Assembly (NCBI GenBank): GCA_002453315.1
Contig: DKGO01000199.1
Coordinates: 9,403 to 73,402, forward strand
Length of the DNA: 64,000 bases
Direction: 5' to 3'
Origin: Caryophanales bacterium UBA6768
GTDB lineage: Bacteria; Bacillota; Bacilli; Bacillales_D; Amphibacillaceae
In this document: positions 52,555-62,096 of the stretch, piece after piece
How the letters are laid out: the number at the start of each line of letters is the position of its first letter
Numbering within the stretch: position 1 is the stretch's first letter
Program-made: the position numbers and the translations under genes
The notes under the pieces: model-generated
What the model was told of the DNA's origin: nothing
The model's database searches: none
What the model saw: the letters and a program-made list of their open reading frames with translations, nothing else

Positions 52555-53925
52555 TTAATCTAACTTAGCTATTAATTTTCCTGGATTCATTAAGTTGTTT
52601 GGATCAAGTGCCTTTTTAATCAACCTCATTACTTTTATTGATTCCCCGTGTTGTTGCTCTTGATATTTCATTTTACCAACACCTACACCATGTTCACCAG
52701 TGCATGTCCCTCCCAATTTAAGGGCATTCTTAACTATATCCTCGTTAAAACTATTTGCCAACTTTAATTCTTGATCATTATCCGGATCTATCATAAGTAA
52801 CACATGGTAATTTCCATCGCCAACATGTCCGAGAATACCACCATATAGGTCATAATTTGCTAATTTTTGAATTGCAAATTCAATACCGTGGGATAATTTA
52901 GAAATTGGAACGCAAACATCTGTTACCATCATTTTTTTACCTGGGGAACTGTGAATATACGAATATGCTAAATTATGACGGGTCTCCCACAGTTGATTAC
53001 GGGTTTTATTGTCCTTTTCAAACTTAAAAACGTGACATCCTGATTGTTTCAGAATTTCTTTAGTAAAATAAATGTCTTGTTCTAGCCCTGCTTGGTTCCC
53101 ATGAAATTCCATAAACAATGTTGGTGTTTCTTCATAATTAGTTTCATTTGTTTCATTTACTAATTTTATTGAGCGTCCATCAACTAGTTCTATTCTTGCT
53201 ATTTGAATTCCAGCTGAAATAACTTCATGGACTCCTTGAACTGCTTGGGATATAGACGGATATGAGGCACGTGCTGCTACAATTGATTCAGGGATACCGT
53301 GAACATTCAGGGTAAGCTCTGTAAAGCATCCTAGGGTTCCCTCTGAACCTACGAAGAGCCCATTCAAATCATAACCAGAGGATGATTTCGCCGCCAAATT
53401 ACCTGTATTTATAATCGTTCCATCTGCCAGAACAACTTCTAAATCCCTGACCTGATCCCTCATAATTCCATAACGGACCGACGTTGTTCCACTTGCATTT
53501 GTTGCTGCCATTCCACCCAATGTTGCATCGGCGCCGGGATCAACAGAAAAAAATAAACCATAATTTTTCAATGCTTCATTTAATTGTGTCCTAGTCACCC
53601 CGGGTTGGACCTTCACTAAAAAATCATTAGGAAGAATCTCGATAATACGATTCATTAAAGAGAAATCAAGCGAAATACCACCACTGTAGGGAATAGCATG
53701 ACCCTCAAGGCTTGTTCCTAAACCAAATGGTGTTATAGGTACGGAGTGTTTTCCAGCAATTTCAATTATCTTACTTACTTCTATAGCATTCTTCGGGAAA
53801 ACAACAACATCTGGGGGACTAAATCCATGATAGGACTCATCTTTCCCATGATGCGCTAAAATATTTGGATTTGTAGTTACCTGTTCTGTTGGAAATAATG
53901 AGATTAGTTCATTAACGTATTCCAT
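52555..53925 (-). CDS. FAD-linked D-2-hydroxyacid (glycolate/D-lactate) dehydrogenase, GlcD type
   Basis: 456 residues. FAD-binding type 4 (PCMH) domain: VVFPKNAIEVSKIIEIAGKHSVPITPFGLGTSLEGHAIPYSGGISLDFSLMNRI, then PGADATLGGMAATNASGTTSVRYG. The C-terminal cap holds the histidine cluster GHVGDGNYH and TCTGEHGVGVGKM typical of D-lactate/glycolate oxidases. It oxidises a D-2-hydroxy acid to the keto acid; lactate, glycolate or another cannot be chosen by sequence. The ATG is preceded by AAAGGA. A hairpin at 54119-54150 separates it from the racemase gene upstream, but it may be read as the last gene of that cluster. Confidence 0.9.
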   Translation of the reverse strand: MEYVNELISLFPTEQVTTNPNILAHHGKDESYHGFSPPDVVVFPKNAIEVSKIIEIAGKHSVPITPFGLGTSLEGHAIPYSGGISLDFSLMNRIIEILPNDFLVKVQPGVTRTQLNEALKNYGLFFSVDPGADATLGGMAATNASGTTSVRYGIMRDQVRDLEVVLADGTIINTGNLAAKSSSGYDLNGLFVGSEGTLGCFTELTLNVHGIPESIVAARASYPSISQAVQGVHEVISAGIQIARIELVDGRSIKLVNETNETNYEETPTLFMEFHGNQAGLEQDIYFTKEILKQSGCHVFKFEKDNKTRNQLWETRHNLAYSYIHSSPGKKMMVTDVCVPISKLSHGIEFAIQKLANYDLYGGILGHVGDGNYHVLLMIDPDNDQELKLANSFNEDIVKNALKLGGTCTGEHGVGVGKMKYQEQQHGESIKVMRLIKKALDPNNLMNPGKLIAKLD

Positions 53926-54118
53926 TTTTTTATCCTTTCTTTCTCTTGGTCTTATAATGTATAAATATTTGTCTCGATACTTTACTTTGTAATCATTTTA
54001 AAATAAGGTTGGGCTTACTTTCTAAATCTACTTTTTTATCATTTTATATATTTTTGGACTGGTTAAAGAACATATTAATATAGGTAACTTAGAATTCATC
54101 TAAATATACTGGAATTAA

Positions 54119-54150
54119 TTCACCTTTCCTTAATTAAACGGAAAGGTGAA
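54119..54150. terminator. Hairpin between the racemase and D-hydroxyacid dehydrogenase genes
   Basis: TTCACCTTTCC (54119-54129) pairs with GGAAAGGTGAA (54140-54150), a perfect 11-bp stem with a 10-nt loop. It lies 30 bp after the racemase stop. No long T run follows on the minus strand, so it may be a weak terminator or 3'-end protecting structure. Confidence 0.6.
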
Positions 54151-54180
54151 ATTTAGACTATTAGTTAATGGTTGAGAATC

Positions 54181-55293
54181 TTAGTTTGCACTAAAACGTA
54201 CGATATTTTTGGTATATCTATCCATAACTTCCTTATTTGGTTCGTAGCCAATCCCAGTCTTAGCTGGCAAATGAATGAATCCATTATCAACTATCACTTC
54301 AGGTGAAATAATATCTTCTTCCCAATAATGTGCAGAACCTTCCGTGTCACCAGGTAAAATAAAGTTCGGTAAAGACGTTAATGCAATATTATGTGCTCTA
54401 CCAATTCCTGATTCTAACATGCCACCACACCATACTGGAATATCATGTTTCATGCAATAGTCATGGATTTTTATTGCCTCAGTTAATCCACCTACACGAC
54501 CAATTTTGATATTAATAATTTGACAACTTCCTAATTGTATTGCCTTCCTAGTATCCTCAAGCGAATGAATACTTTCATCTAGACATATTGGAGTATTTAC
54601 CTTTTTTTGTAATGTTGCATGATCGATAATATCATCAGAAGCTAATGGTTGCTCAATCATCATTAAATTAAATTCATCTAGCCGTTTTAGTAACTCTATG
54701 TCATTTAAAGTGTATGCGGAATTTGCATCTGCCATTAAGGGGATATCCGGAAATTGCTCTCTTATTTTACGTATAACATCAACGTCATAACCTGGTTTAA
54801 TTTTAACTTTAATTCGTTTACTTCCCTTGTTTACAGCAAGTTGAATACTTTCAATTAAATCGTCCACATTTTCCTTAATTCCAATACTTATACCAACTTC
54901 AATTTTATTTTTTGTACCACTTAATAATTCAGCCAATGTAAAATTTTCGCGCTTAGCATATACATCCCAAATGGCTCCTTCAATTGCAGATTTGGCCATG
55001 TTATTTCTTTTTATAAAATGAAAAATTTCATTAACTTCCTTGGGATGATTTATCTTCCTATCAAGTACTAGTGGGATTAAAAAATCTTTAATAACATGTA
55101 AATTGGTTTTTACAGTTTCTTCATTATACCATGGTGAATGAAATGCTACTGACTCGCCCCAACCCACATTACCCGACTCGTCTATCACTTCAATGACCAA
55201 AAATTCCTTATCCTGAAACGTTCCAAAACTAGTTGTGAAAGGATTTTTTAGTTTCATTTTCATTTGTCTTATGTTAATTTTCTTTATGATCAA
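54181..55293 (-). CDS. Enolase-superfamily N-acylamino-acid racemase / dipeptide-epimerase-like protein
   Basis: 370 residues. Active-site residues of the muconate-lactonising subgroup are in place: K162/K164 ([10 protein letters not shown]), metal ligands D189 (MADANSAY), E214 (IEQPL), D239 (LDES) and K263 (NIKIGRVGG). The ending [23 protein letters not shown] and the 20s loop [10 protein letters not shown] are those of N-succinylamino-acid racemase/OSBS proteins. A menaquinone role (MenC) is unlikely in this context, since no men genes are near. The gene run with D-aminoacylase suggests racemisation of an N-acyl amino acid. The start appears to be a TTG, so the first few residues are uncertain. 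Confidence 0.88.
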   Translation of the reverse strand: MIIKKINIRQMKMKLKNPFTTSFGTFQDKEFLVIEVIDESGNVGWGESVAFHSPWYNEETVKTNLHVIKDFLIPLVLDRKINHPKEVNEIFHFIKRNNMAKSAIEGAIWDVYAKRENFTLAELLSGTKNKIEVGISIGIKENVDDLIESIQLAVNKGSKRIKVKIKPGYDVDVIRKIREQFPDIPLMADANSAYTLNDIELLKRLDEFNLMMIEQPLASDDIIDHATLQKKVNTPICLDESIHSLEDTRKAIQLGSCQIINIKIGRVGGLTEAIKIHDYCMKHDIPVWCGGMLESGIGRAHNIALTSLPNFILPGDTEGSAHYWEEDIISPEVIVDNGFIHLPAKTGIGYEPNKEVMDRYTKNIVRFSAN

Positions 55294-55494
55294 ATTAAAA
55301 AGCCCCGCTTCCTACTACCTTTTATTCCAATTACTTTCATAATAAATTGCGCTATCAGTTTAATATAAAGTAACTGTAAAATTACATATAGTAAATGTAA
55401 TATTATCGTTGTATATCTCTTTCACTTTTCATAATAATGCCTTTAAACAAACAGGGCACTTATAGTTTAATAGTTTTAAGTAAAAAGAACCCCT

Positions 55495-56964
55495 CTAAAA
55501 TTCCACTACCTCATCTAATGGGAAAATTGGTCTTTTTACACTTTGAAAATTAAATTTTGTGAAATCTAGTGTTGTTAATCCGGGTGAATCAACTGTTATT
55601 ATTGCTCCACTTATTGGTTCAAAGGCTGCACGAAAATGTTGACTTGATTTTAGCCCAACTATTTTATAATTAGAAATATCTATCCCATGTAATATAAATA
55701 CTTGTTCATCTAGGACCTGTGTTTTAACTGAACAAACTATAATGTCAACATGGCCTACTGTTAATCTTACTGATTTTCCTAAATTTACATTCAGTCCTCT
55801 CCACATTGGTGATGACTGAATAAACTTCCCATCGGTAAGACTTTTCACGTATGCATTAATTACCACAGGTTTACCGTGTAAATCATCGGTTTTTCCGCCC
55901 AAGCTAACATTTATCATTGTCCCAACACCGCTAGAATAGGCACTCTCCACGACTAATGGATCATATATAAACCCAAAACAACTTTTCTCAACATTTGCAT
56001 TCAACATAGCCCTTAATAAATGCGTTCCATCTCCGGGTGTTCCACCCCCCGGGTTATCCGATGTTTCATTAATTACTACAGGCATTTCATCTCTAGAAGT
56101 TGCCTTCATAATTCCCTCTTCGGGCGTCAGTATTTTAGGCTTGAAAAGTTCCCTTTTCTCCCATATATCATTAGAAATACTTTCGGCGATAAGTTTTGCC
56201 TTTTCTGCATCACCATCTGTCGTAACTAATACTGATACTCCAATTTGTGAAATATCCGTATAAGGGAATCCATGGTAGAAAGTACAATCTATTACCTTTG
56301 ATTCAGATTCATATTCCCAACACTTTTCATTTATATCCTTTGCTGGTGAATTATTTGTTGTTGTAGTTGGGATAATTAGTGGAAGATTCACTAAATGCAT
56401 TACTGGGGAAATTTCCCCTTTAACTAATTTAGCAGTTAATTGTATCGCTTCTTTGCCACGATCATATGAATCTATATGAGGATAGTAGTTTACACCTACA
56501 ATTAAATTAGTTTCTGTTACCATTTGATTGGTAATATTCCCATGTAAGTCAAGAGTAATAATAATTGGTATGTCATAACCTATCTCTTCTCTTAATGCCC
56601 TTAATAACGAGCCCTCTAAATCTTCCACATTTTCAGCTACCCCTGCCCCATGCATAGAAAGGCAAATAGCATCAACATCTTTAACATATTTAATAGAGTC
56701 AATTAGTTGTCTTTGTATTTCCAAATACGTTTCTTCTGTAATTATTCCAGATGGATAAGCAAAGGCGGAAAAGGCAGGTATTATTTGTATATTTTGTTCT
56801 TCACATTCATCTATCATACCACCTAAATAATCTAATACACCTTTATGGTTTTTTATAAGATTATCGCCTGTGGACCATTCAAACAGTTCAAATGTTTCCT
56901 TTGTAGTTTTAGTCTTTGCAAATGTATTTGTCTCATGGGAAACTTGACCAATGATAATATTCAT
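55495..56964 (-). CDS. MlrC-like M81 metallohydrolase
   Basis: 489 residues. Seen: the N-terminal IIIGQVSHETNTFAK, LSMHGAGVAENVEDLEGSLL, the metal-binding TLDLHGNITNQM and YYPHIDSYDRG, and NETSDNPGGGTPGDGTHLLRAML. The arrangement is that of M81/MlrC proteins, which carry a metal pair. MlrC itself acts in the breakdown of the cyclic peptide microcystin, which contains D-amino acids, though most relatives are uncharacterised. The ATG at 56964 is chosen for the AGGA upstream; the frame is open for 13 more codons. It sits between racemase and D-aminoacylase genes. Confidence 0.87.
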   Translation of the reverse strand: MNIIIGQVSHETNTFAKTKTTKETFELFEWSTGDNLIKNHKGVLDYLGGMIDECEEQNIQIIPAFSAFAYPSGIITEETYLEIQRQLIDSIKYVKDVDAICLSMHGAGVAENVEDLEGSLLRALREEIGYDIPIIITLDLHGNITNQMVTETNLIVGVNYYPHIDSYDRGKEAIQLTAKLVKGEISPVMHLVNLPLIIPTTTTNNSPAKDINEKCWEYESESKVIDCTFYHGFPYTDISQIGVSVLVTTDGDAEKAKLIAESISNDIWEKRELFKPKILTPEEGIMKATSRDEMPVVINETSDNPGGGTPGDGTHLLRAMLNANVEKSCFGFIYDPLVVESAYSSGVGTMINVSLGGKTDDLHGKPVVINAYVKSLTDGKFIQSSPMWRGLNVNLGKSVRLTVGHVDIIVCSVKTQVLDEQVFILHGIDISNYKIVGLKSSQHFRAAFEPISGAIITVDSPGLTTLDFTKFNFQSVKRPIFPLDEVVEF

Positions 56965-57048
56965 TTTATTCCTCCAAGATTTAAGATATGTTTTACTAAT
57001 CAAGTGAATTAATAATTGTATTTTTCAAAAAAAATTAATAAAATGGAT

Positions 57049-58626
57049 TTACTTTCTAATGACCTTTCCCGGTGTTTCCCCATTAAAGTCCCCGTTTTCT
57101 ACAACTAATTTTCCATTTATTAAGACATAGAAAATACCATTTGGTGTTTGTAAAGGATCTTGATAGGTTGCTGTATCTTTTATTGTTTTTGGATCAAATA
57201 TTACGATGTCTGCCCAATTACCTTCACGAATAAGTCCCCTATTCTTTAATCGTAACAATTGTGCTGGGGCACTAGTCATTTTCCTTATTGCCTCACTAAT
57301 ATCAAATATTTTTTTATTCCTAGCATATTTTCCAAGTACCCTAGAAAATGTTCCATACAACCTAGGATGTGGTTTATCACCGAAAATACCATCTGACCCC
57401 ACCATTTGCAATGGATGTTTCATACCATAAATCAAATCTTCCTCAACACCCCAATGAACAGTCATATTTACATTGGCATCTTCTTCTAGTAATAAGTTTA
57501 TAGCCATTTCATCCGGATTGATGTTTCGTAAGGATGAAATTTCAATCATGTTTAGGCCGATTAAATCTTTATTTTTTTCTGTTGACACAGAATTTATAAT
57601 AATATTCTCCCAACCACAGTTTAATACCCAATTTTCATAGTCCTTATTATGGCGAAATTCATGTTTAATTTGCTCCCTAATAGTTTCATCCTTTAGTCTT
57701 TCCAACATTTCCTTTGTCCCACCGGCATGCATCCACGGTGGTAAAATGCCATGGAAGACCGTAGAACCGGCTGTATAAGGATATTGATCAAATGTGATTT
57801 CAATTCCTTCTTCCCTTGCCTTGTCCATTTCAACAAGGAATTGTTTATATTTATCCCGGTTTATTTTCCCAGCCACCTTAAAATGTGAAATATGCAATCG
57901 TACCCCAGTTGCCCTAGCTACATCTAGCATTTCTTCTAGTGCAACTAGTGCATTAGCGCTTTCATTACGAATATGAACTACAAACACTTTATTATATTTT
58001 GCGGCAACTTCACAAATGGCTATTAATTCTTTTGTGTTAGAGTAGACATTTGGGGGATAAACTAATCCGGATGAAACACCCGTAGCTCCCTGTTTTAGTC
58101 CAATCTCAACTAACTTTTGCATCTCTAATAATTCTTTTTCAGTCGCTATTCTTTGTTCAAATCCCATTACAAGCGACCGTACATTACCATGTGGAACTAA
58201 ATATGTCAAATTACCAACTATTGGTTGTGACTCTAGATATTTCAAATATTGCTCTATATCTTCCCATGGCCAGTCACCGATGTCACCATTTAATGCTTTT
58301 AATTGTTTTTGCCATAAAGGCTTGGTATCATCCGATACCGGTGCGACTGAAATACCGTCTTGCCCCAATAATTCAGTTGTAATCCCTTGTAAAGTCCTTA
58401 TTTTATAAATGTCGGGTTTCACACAATATAAATCACAATGTGAATGAGTGTCTATAAATCCGGGACTTATTGCTAATTCCTTTGCATTAATCACATTTTT
58501 TGCTTCTTCGTTGATTAAATTATCAATCTTAACTATTTTCCCATCTTTTATTCCTACTTCTAATTTAGTTGGTGGATTTCCTGCACCGTCATATACTATC
58601 CCGTTCTTAATAATGATATCTAACAT
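57049..58626 (-). CDS. N-acyl-D-amino-acid deacylase (D-aminoacylase family)
   Basis: 525 residues of the amidohydrolase superfamily. H61 and H63 are in DTHSHCD, later ligands are in VVHIRNES and LHISHFK, and the catalytic aspartate in VGSDGIFGDKPHPRLYGTFSRVLGKY. In Alcaligenes D-aminoacylase a cysteine in GNCG bridges the metals; here the loop is LLGQDGISVAP, so this member belongs to the branch with Asp at that place. Expected reaction: release of the acyl group from an N-acyl-D-amino acid. GGGGG stands 11 nt before the ATG; it is 17 bp downstream of the serine hydrolase gene. Confidence 0.9.
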   Translation of the reverse strand: MLDIIIKNGIVYDGAGNPPTKLEVGIKDGKIVKIDNLINEEAKNVINAKELAISPGFIDTHSHCDLYCVKPDIYKIRTLQGITTELLGQDGISVAPVSDDTKPLWQKQLKALNGDIGDWPWEDIEQYLKYLESQPIVGNLTYLVPHGNVRSLVMGFEQRIATEKELLEMQKLVEIGLKQGATGVSSGLVYPPNVYSNTKELIAICEVAAKYNKVFVVHIRNESANALVALEEMLDVARATGVRLHISHFKVAGKINRDKYKQFLVEMDKAREEGIEITFDQYPYTAGSTVFHGILPPWMHAGGTKEMLERLKDETIREQIKHEFRHNKDYENWVLNCGWENIIINSVSTEKNKDLIGLNMIEISSLRNINPDEMAINLLLEEDANVNMTVHWGVEEDLIYGMKHPLQMVGSDGIFGDKPHPRLYGTFSRVLGKYARNKKIFDISEAIRKMTSAPAQLLRLKNRGLIREGNWADIVIFDPKTIKDTATYQDPLQTPNGIFYVLINGKLVVENGDFNGETPGKVIRK

Positions 58627-58643
58627 ATATTGATATCCCCCTA

Positions 58644-59495
58644 CTAAGATTTATTAACCAAGCAATTATAAATTTCCTTACCTATATTACCTATAAATAC
58701 TGCCCCTTCATTATCTATATTAAATCCATCATCTTTACAATCTTTAGTAAAAATTGAAAAAACAACTTCTTCATTATCTACCTTTAATACTCCAACATCG
58801 CAGCGTACCGCGGTAAATGTACCTGTTTTGTTGGCAAGTCCTACACTTTGTTCCATATTCAATTCCTCAGCATATGGGTTATAAGGTATATATCTAGCAA
58901 ATTGTGTTAGGTCTTGTTGTCTACTCATAATTTTTAAAAATACTTCTTTAATATCATTAGAAAACACCTTATCCTTTAGCACTAAATCTAAATATTGTGT
59001 AAATTCTTCTGTTGTTGCAACTGCTAAATTGTTAACATCCGTTCCAATTGCTTCAAAATCAATTCTATTAAATAATCTAGTGTGTTTTAAGTCAAATTTT
59101 TCTATATATTCATTTACTTTAGAGACTCCACCAAGCAAGTCAATACACATATTTGTTGCTGTATTATCACTTAGTATGGTCATAGCCATTCCCACATCTT
59201 GAATCGTATATTTTGTCCCCGCTGTAAATTCTTTTAATACCCCAGTACCCCCAGCCTGTTGTTCACCTTTCATTTCTATTAAATCATTTAGGTTATATTT
59301 TCCTTTCTCAACCTCATCCAATATAGCACCCAAAATAAACATCTTAATGGTACTTGCGGTAGGAAATATTTCACCCTCCCGGTGATTTATAATTTCATTG
59401 GAATTTATATTTTTTATTGAAAATGATACCTCACCACTAAAATCTTCAATTAATGGTATTATTTGTTCCTTATAACACCTTTTTAATTTATCCAT
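58644..59495 (-). CDS. Cytosolic serine hydrolase of the class A beta-lactamase/DD-peptidase fold
   Basis: 283 residues without signal peptide. The penicilloyl-serine transferase motifs are there: S48-x-x-K51 (STIK), SDN (109-111) and KTG (223-225). The class A omega-loop ExxLN motif is not recognisable near residue 150. That and the cytosolic location argue against a resistance beta-lactamase and for a peptidase, amidase or esterase acting on an imported compound. GGAGGA precedes the ATG. It lies between the importer genes and D-aminoacylase in one direction, with a 413-bp gap after the binding-protein gene. Confidence 0.88.
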   Translation of the reverse strand: MDKLKRCYKEQIIPLIEDFSGEVSFSIKNINSNEIINHREGEIFPTASTIKMFILGAILDEVEKGKYNLNDLIEMKGEQQAGGTGVLKEFTAGTKYTIQDVGMAMTILSDNTATNMCIDLLGGVSKVNEYIEKFDLKHTRLFNRIDFEAIGTDVNNLAVATTEEFTQYLDLVLKDKVFSNDIKEVFLKIMSRQQDLTQFARYIPYNPYAEELNMEQSVGLANKTGTFTAVRCDVGVLKVDNEEVVFSIFTKDCKDDGFNIDNEGAVFIGNIGKEIYNCLVNKS

Positions 59496-59908
59496 ATTAA
59501 ATTCCTCCTATTGCTCAATATAGTATTTTTTTGTTTCAGATATTTATTATGTGGAAATATCTCCGATGTCTATACCTATTAAAACGGTTCATTAAAATAT
59601 ATGAGTTATTGTAACTAAATTTTGTCTAAGAAAAGGTAATTTTGTACAAATAAAATTCAAAACAGTTATTATTTAAATTTAATGGCCAAACTGATTATAT
59701 ATCCCACGATTATCAATAATGCAATAAAGTTTTTATTTTTGTCCTCTTCTAACTCACAAACTATCGTGGCAATTTATATTTACAAAAAGCCACGATTAGC
59801 CGTAAGTTTTTGTATTTCTTTGCCCATACATTCCAATAACAGTATGATGGTACAATTATTGGTTAATTAAAATTGTTGCTAGTTTTTGCAAGAAATTGCT
59901 TGTATTAC
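59496..59908. other. Gap within the importer/hydrolase cluster, with repeated CCACGATTA motifs
   Basis: No gene is supported. ATCGTGGC (59763-59770) and GCCACGAT (59789-59796) form a perfect 8-bp inverted repeat, and CCACGATTA appears again near 59703. These could be an operator for a second promoter that drives the hydrolase genes, or an mRNA stem-loop that lowers downstream expression. Not a clear terminator, as no T run follows. Confidence 0.45.
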
Positions 59909-61066
59909 TTATTTTAATCCTTCTATATTTTCAAACAACTGTAAAATACCGGTATCTTCCAAGTATTTATTTTCTTCAACTAATGGTGGTAAATTTATAG
60001 CAGTTGTTCCTTCCCCATAATAATCGTTAACATTTTCCTTTGTTAATACAACTTGTGGTGCAAGAGTAAGTTCTGGAGGTTCAACGCCATTTACAATTGC
60101 TACACCCATGGCAATTAAATATTGACCCCAATCTTCCATGAAAATGCTACCTTCAGCCACCCAGTTAGGATTTTCTCTTAGTTGTTTCAATGACTCTTCG
60201 CTTCCACCAATACCAGCAACCAAAGCATTGTCTTCACGACCGGATTCCTCAATTGCCCTCCAAGCACCCAAAGAAGAATCATCGTTAACCGTAAATAATA
60301 ATATTTTTCTATCCTCCGGTAACGTTTGGATCACATTTTTCACTGCTGTATAAGTCGGTTCTAATTCAGATTTTCCATCAACTTGAATTAAATGATCTCC
60401 GATAGTAGTTGTTGTAGGCATTATTTCCTCGGGTTCAACTTTTTCTAGCCCCAATTCCTCCGCCACTGATATATAAAAGTATCTAACACTGTTATTTACC
60501 TCATAACCAGAGGTGGCATTCTGTGCAATGATCACTGTTATATCATCAGATTTCCAGCCTCTTTCATTTGCTATCTCTGCAACCACTTTCCCTGTATCAT
60601 ATCCCATATCTTGATTACTTAAATTAAACAAATAACTGTCAGGTATTGGTAAATTCACTGCAATTGAAGGTATTCCGGACGCACTAAATTCCTGTGACAA
60701 TGTTTTATCCAGCCCCTCAACAATGTTATATTCTATAATTAAATCTGGATTATCTTGTATCATGAGTTTTGCGTTATTTAATGTTGTTTGAGCATCAAAA
60801 TCGTTGTTATACATTTTTAATTCTATTCCTGCTTTTTCAGCAGCCGCCTTTACCCCTTTGCCTAACTGTACAAACAACGGGCCAGATTCCGTTACATTAG
60901 CATAAGTAAAAAAGAGCTTGTCACTATCTGAATTTCCCACTGTTGCATCATTATTATCCCCGTTATTACTATTTTCATTAGACTCATTATTATTGGAATT
61001 ACAAGCCACTAAAAGTATTGAAACCAATAGTAAAATTAGCATCATATAATTTTTTAAATTTTTCAT
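59909..61066 (-). CDS. CUT2-type ABC transporter substrate-binding lipoprotein
   Basis: 385 residues: signal peptide with lipobox LVAC, an Asn/Glu/Ser-rich tether, then a ribose-binding-protein-like type I fold (LFFTYANVTESGPLFVQLGKGVKAAAEKAGIELKMYNNDFDAQTTLNNAKLMIQDNPDLIIEYNIVEGLDKTLSQEFSASGIPSIAVNLPIPDSYLF). Relatives bind sugars, autoinducer-2 or other small polar molecules. Its ATG overlaps the permease stop by 4 bp, so translation is coupled. The substrate is unknown; the downstream hydrolases suggest a ligand with an amide bond. Confidence 0.9.
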   Translation of the reverse strand: MKNLKNYMMLILLLVSILLVACNSNNNESNENSNNGDNNDATVGNSDSDKLFFTYANVTESGPLFVQLGKGVKAAAEKAGIELKMYNNDFDAQTTLNNAKLMIQDNPDLIIEYNIVEGLDKTLSQEFSASGIPSIAVNLPIPDSYLFNLSNQDMGYDTGKVVAEIANERGWKSDDITVIIAQNATSGYEVNNSVRYFYISVAEELGLEKVEPEEIMPTTTTIGDHLIQVDGKSELEPTYTAVKNVIQTLPEDRKILLFTVNDDSSLGAWRAIEESGREDNALVAGIGGSEESLKQLRENPNWVAEGSIFMEDWGQYLIAMGVAIVNGVEPPELTLAPQVVLTKENVNDYYGEGTTAINLPPLVEENKYLEDTGILQLFENIEGLK

Positions 61067-62070
61067 TTTTTACCTCCATATTTTGAAACCCAATTTTTAA
61101 AGTTATTAAAGTTAATAGCTAAAAGTAAAACTATCCCCGTAACAATTTCCTGATAAAATGCTTGTATTTGCATAATTGCCATACCATTAGTTAATGTACC
61201 TAAAATTAGAACCCCAATCATCGTTCCAACGATACCACCCTGGCCCCCGGCCAATGAAGCCCCACCTAAAACAGCCGCTGTAATAGATTTCAAGTGGGTT
61301 TCAGCCCCCATTGTCCCTGAACCAGCCATAAGCTGACTAGCAAGAACAATTCCGGCAAAGGCTGCTAAAGTACCACACAATACAAACACTATATTAATAT
61401 TTAAATTAACCCTTAAACCTGCCAATCTACTTGCTTCTTGGTTTCCACCAATAGCATAAATAGAACGACCAAATGTTGTATAGCGCAAAATAAAATAGGA
61501 TAGAACACTTATTATCAACAAAACAACCACATGTATCGGTATTCCCGATATTTTCTTAGCCAACATAGCTGCCTCTGGATTTTCCATTATTGTTGTTAGG
61601 CCCCCAGAAGCTAATTTTGCTAAACCTGCTGTAATTGATAACGTCCCTAATGTCGTTATTAAGGGATTAATTTTTAATTTAGTAACAAAAAATCCGTTTA
61701 CTAAACCAACTGCCCCACCAACTAACAAGACTATAAACATAGCGAAAAAGGTACTGTATCCCAAATTAGATAATGTCACATATAATACAGCTGCTAAAGG
61801 TACTACACCACCAACTGATAAATCAAAACCACCAACAATTAAGGCAAATATTTGCCCAATCGATACAAAACCAAGAACCGATATGTTATCTAATACATTA
61901 AGTAAATTTGATTTACTAAAAAAGTTATCCGTAGATATACTAAAGAAAAGAATGATAATTATATAGAATATAAATAAACCTATCATTTCTATTCCTAGTT
62001 TTCTTTTTCTTAACATTCTAACGGGACTATAATTAGAATTTATTATTTTATTTATAAATTTTGTACCCAT
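61063..62070 (-). CDS. CUT2-type ABC transporter permease (RbsC family)
   Basis: About 335 residues with eight to ten membrane segments. RbsC-type features: NLLNVLDNISVLGFVSIGQIFALIVGGFDLSVGGVVPLAAVL and a cytosolic coupling loop GRSIYAIGGNQEASRLAGLRVN, then TMGAETHLKSITAAVLGGASLAGGQGGIVGTMIGVLILG. The ATG at 62070, after AGGAGG and 10 nt, is preferred over the TTG just before it. It functions with the ATPase upstream and binding protein downstream. Confidence 0.92.
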   Translation of the reverse strand: MGTKFINKIINSNYSPVRMLRKRKLGIEMIGLFIFYIIIILFFSISTDNFFSKSNLLNVLDNISVLGFVSIGQIFALIVGGFDLSVGGVVPLAAVLYVTLSNLGYSTFFAMFIVLLVGGAVGLVNGFFVTKLKINPLITTLGTLSITAGLAKLASGGLTTIMENPEAAMLAKKISGIPIHVVVLLIISVLSYFILRYTTFGRSIYAIGGNQEASRLAGLRVNLNINIVFVLCGTLAAFAGIVLASQLMAGSGTMGAETHLKSITAAVLGGASLAGGQGGIVGTMIGVLILGTLTNGMAIMQIQAFYQEIVTGIVLLLAINFNNFKNWVSKYGGKK

Positions 62071-62096
62071 CAAATATTAACCTCCTAAGTGTCCTT

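Noticed and set aside
54181..55293. MenC (o-succinylbenzoate synthase)
   Set aside because: The sequence is of the shared NSAR/OSBS type, but no menaquinone gene is nearby and the neighbours act on D-amino-acid derivatives.
58644..59495. Antibiotic-resistance beta-lactamase
   Set aside because: There is no export signal and no ExxLN motif, and the gene lies in a catabolic cluster.
59682..59870. Short plus-strand open frame in the importer-hydrolase gap
   Set aside because: There is no ribosome binding site or recognisable domain, and it runs through an inverted repeat against the direction of the operon.
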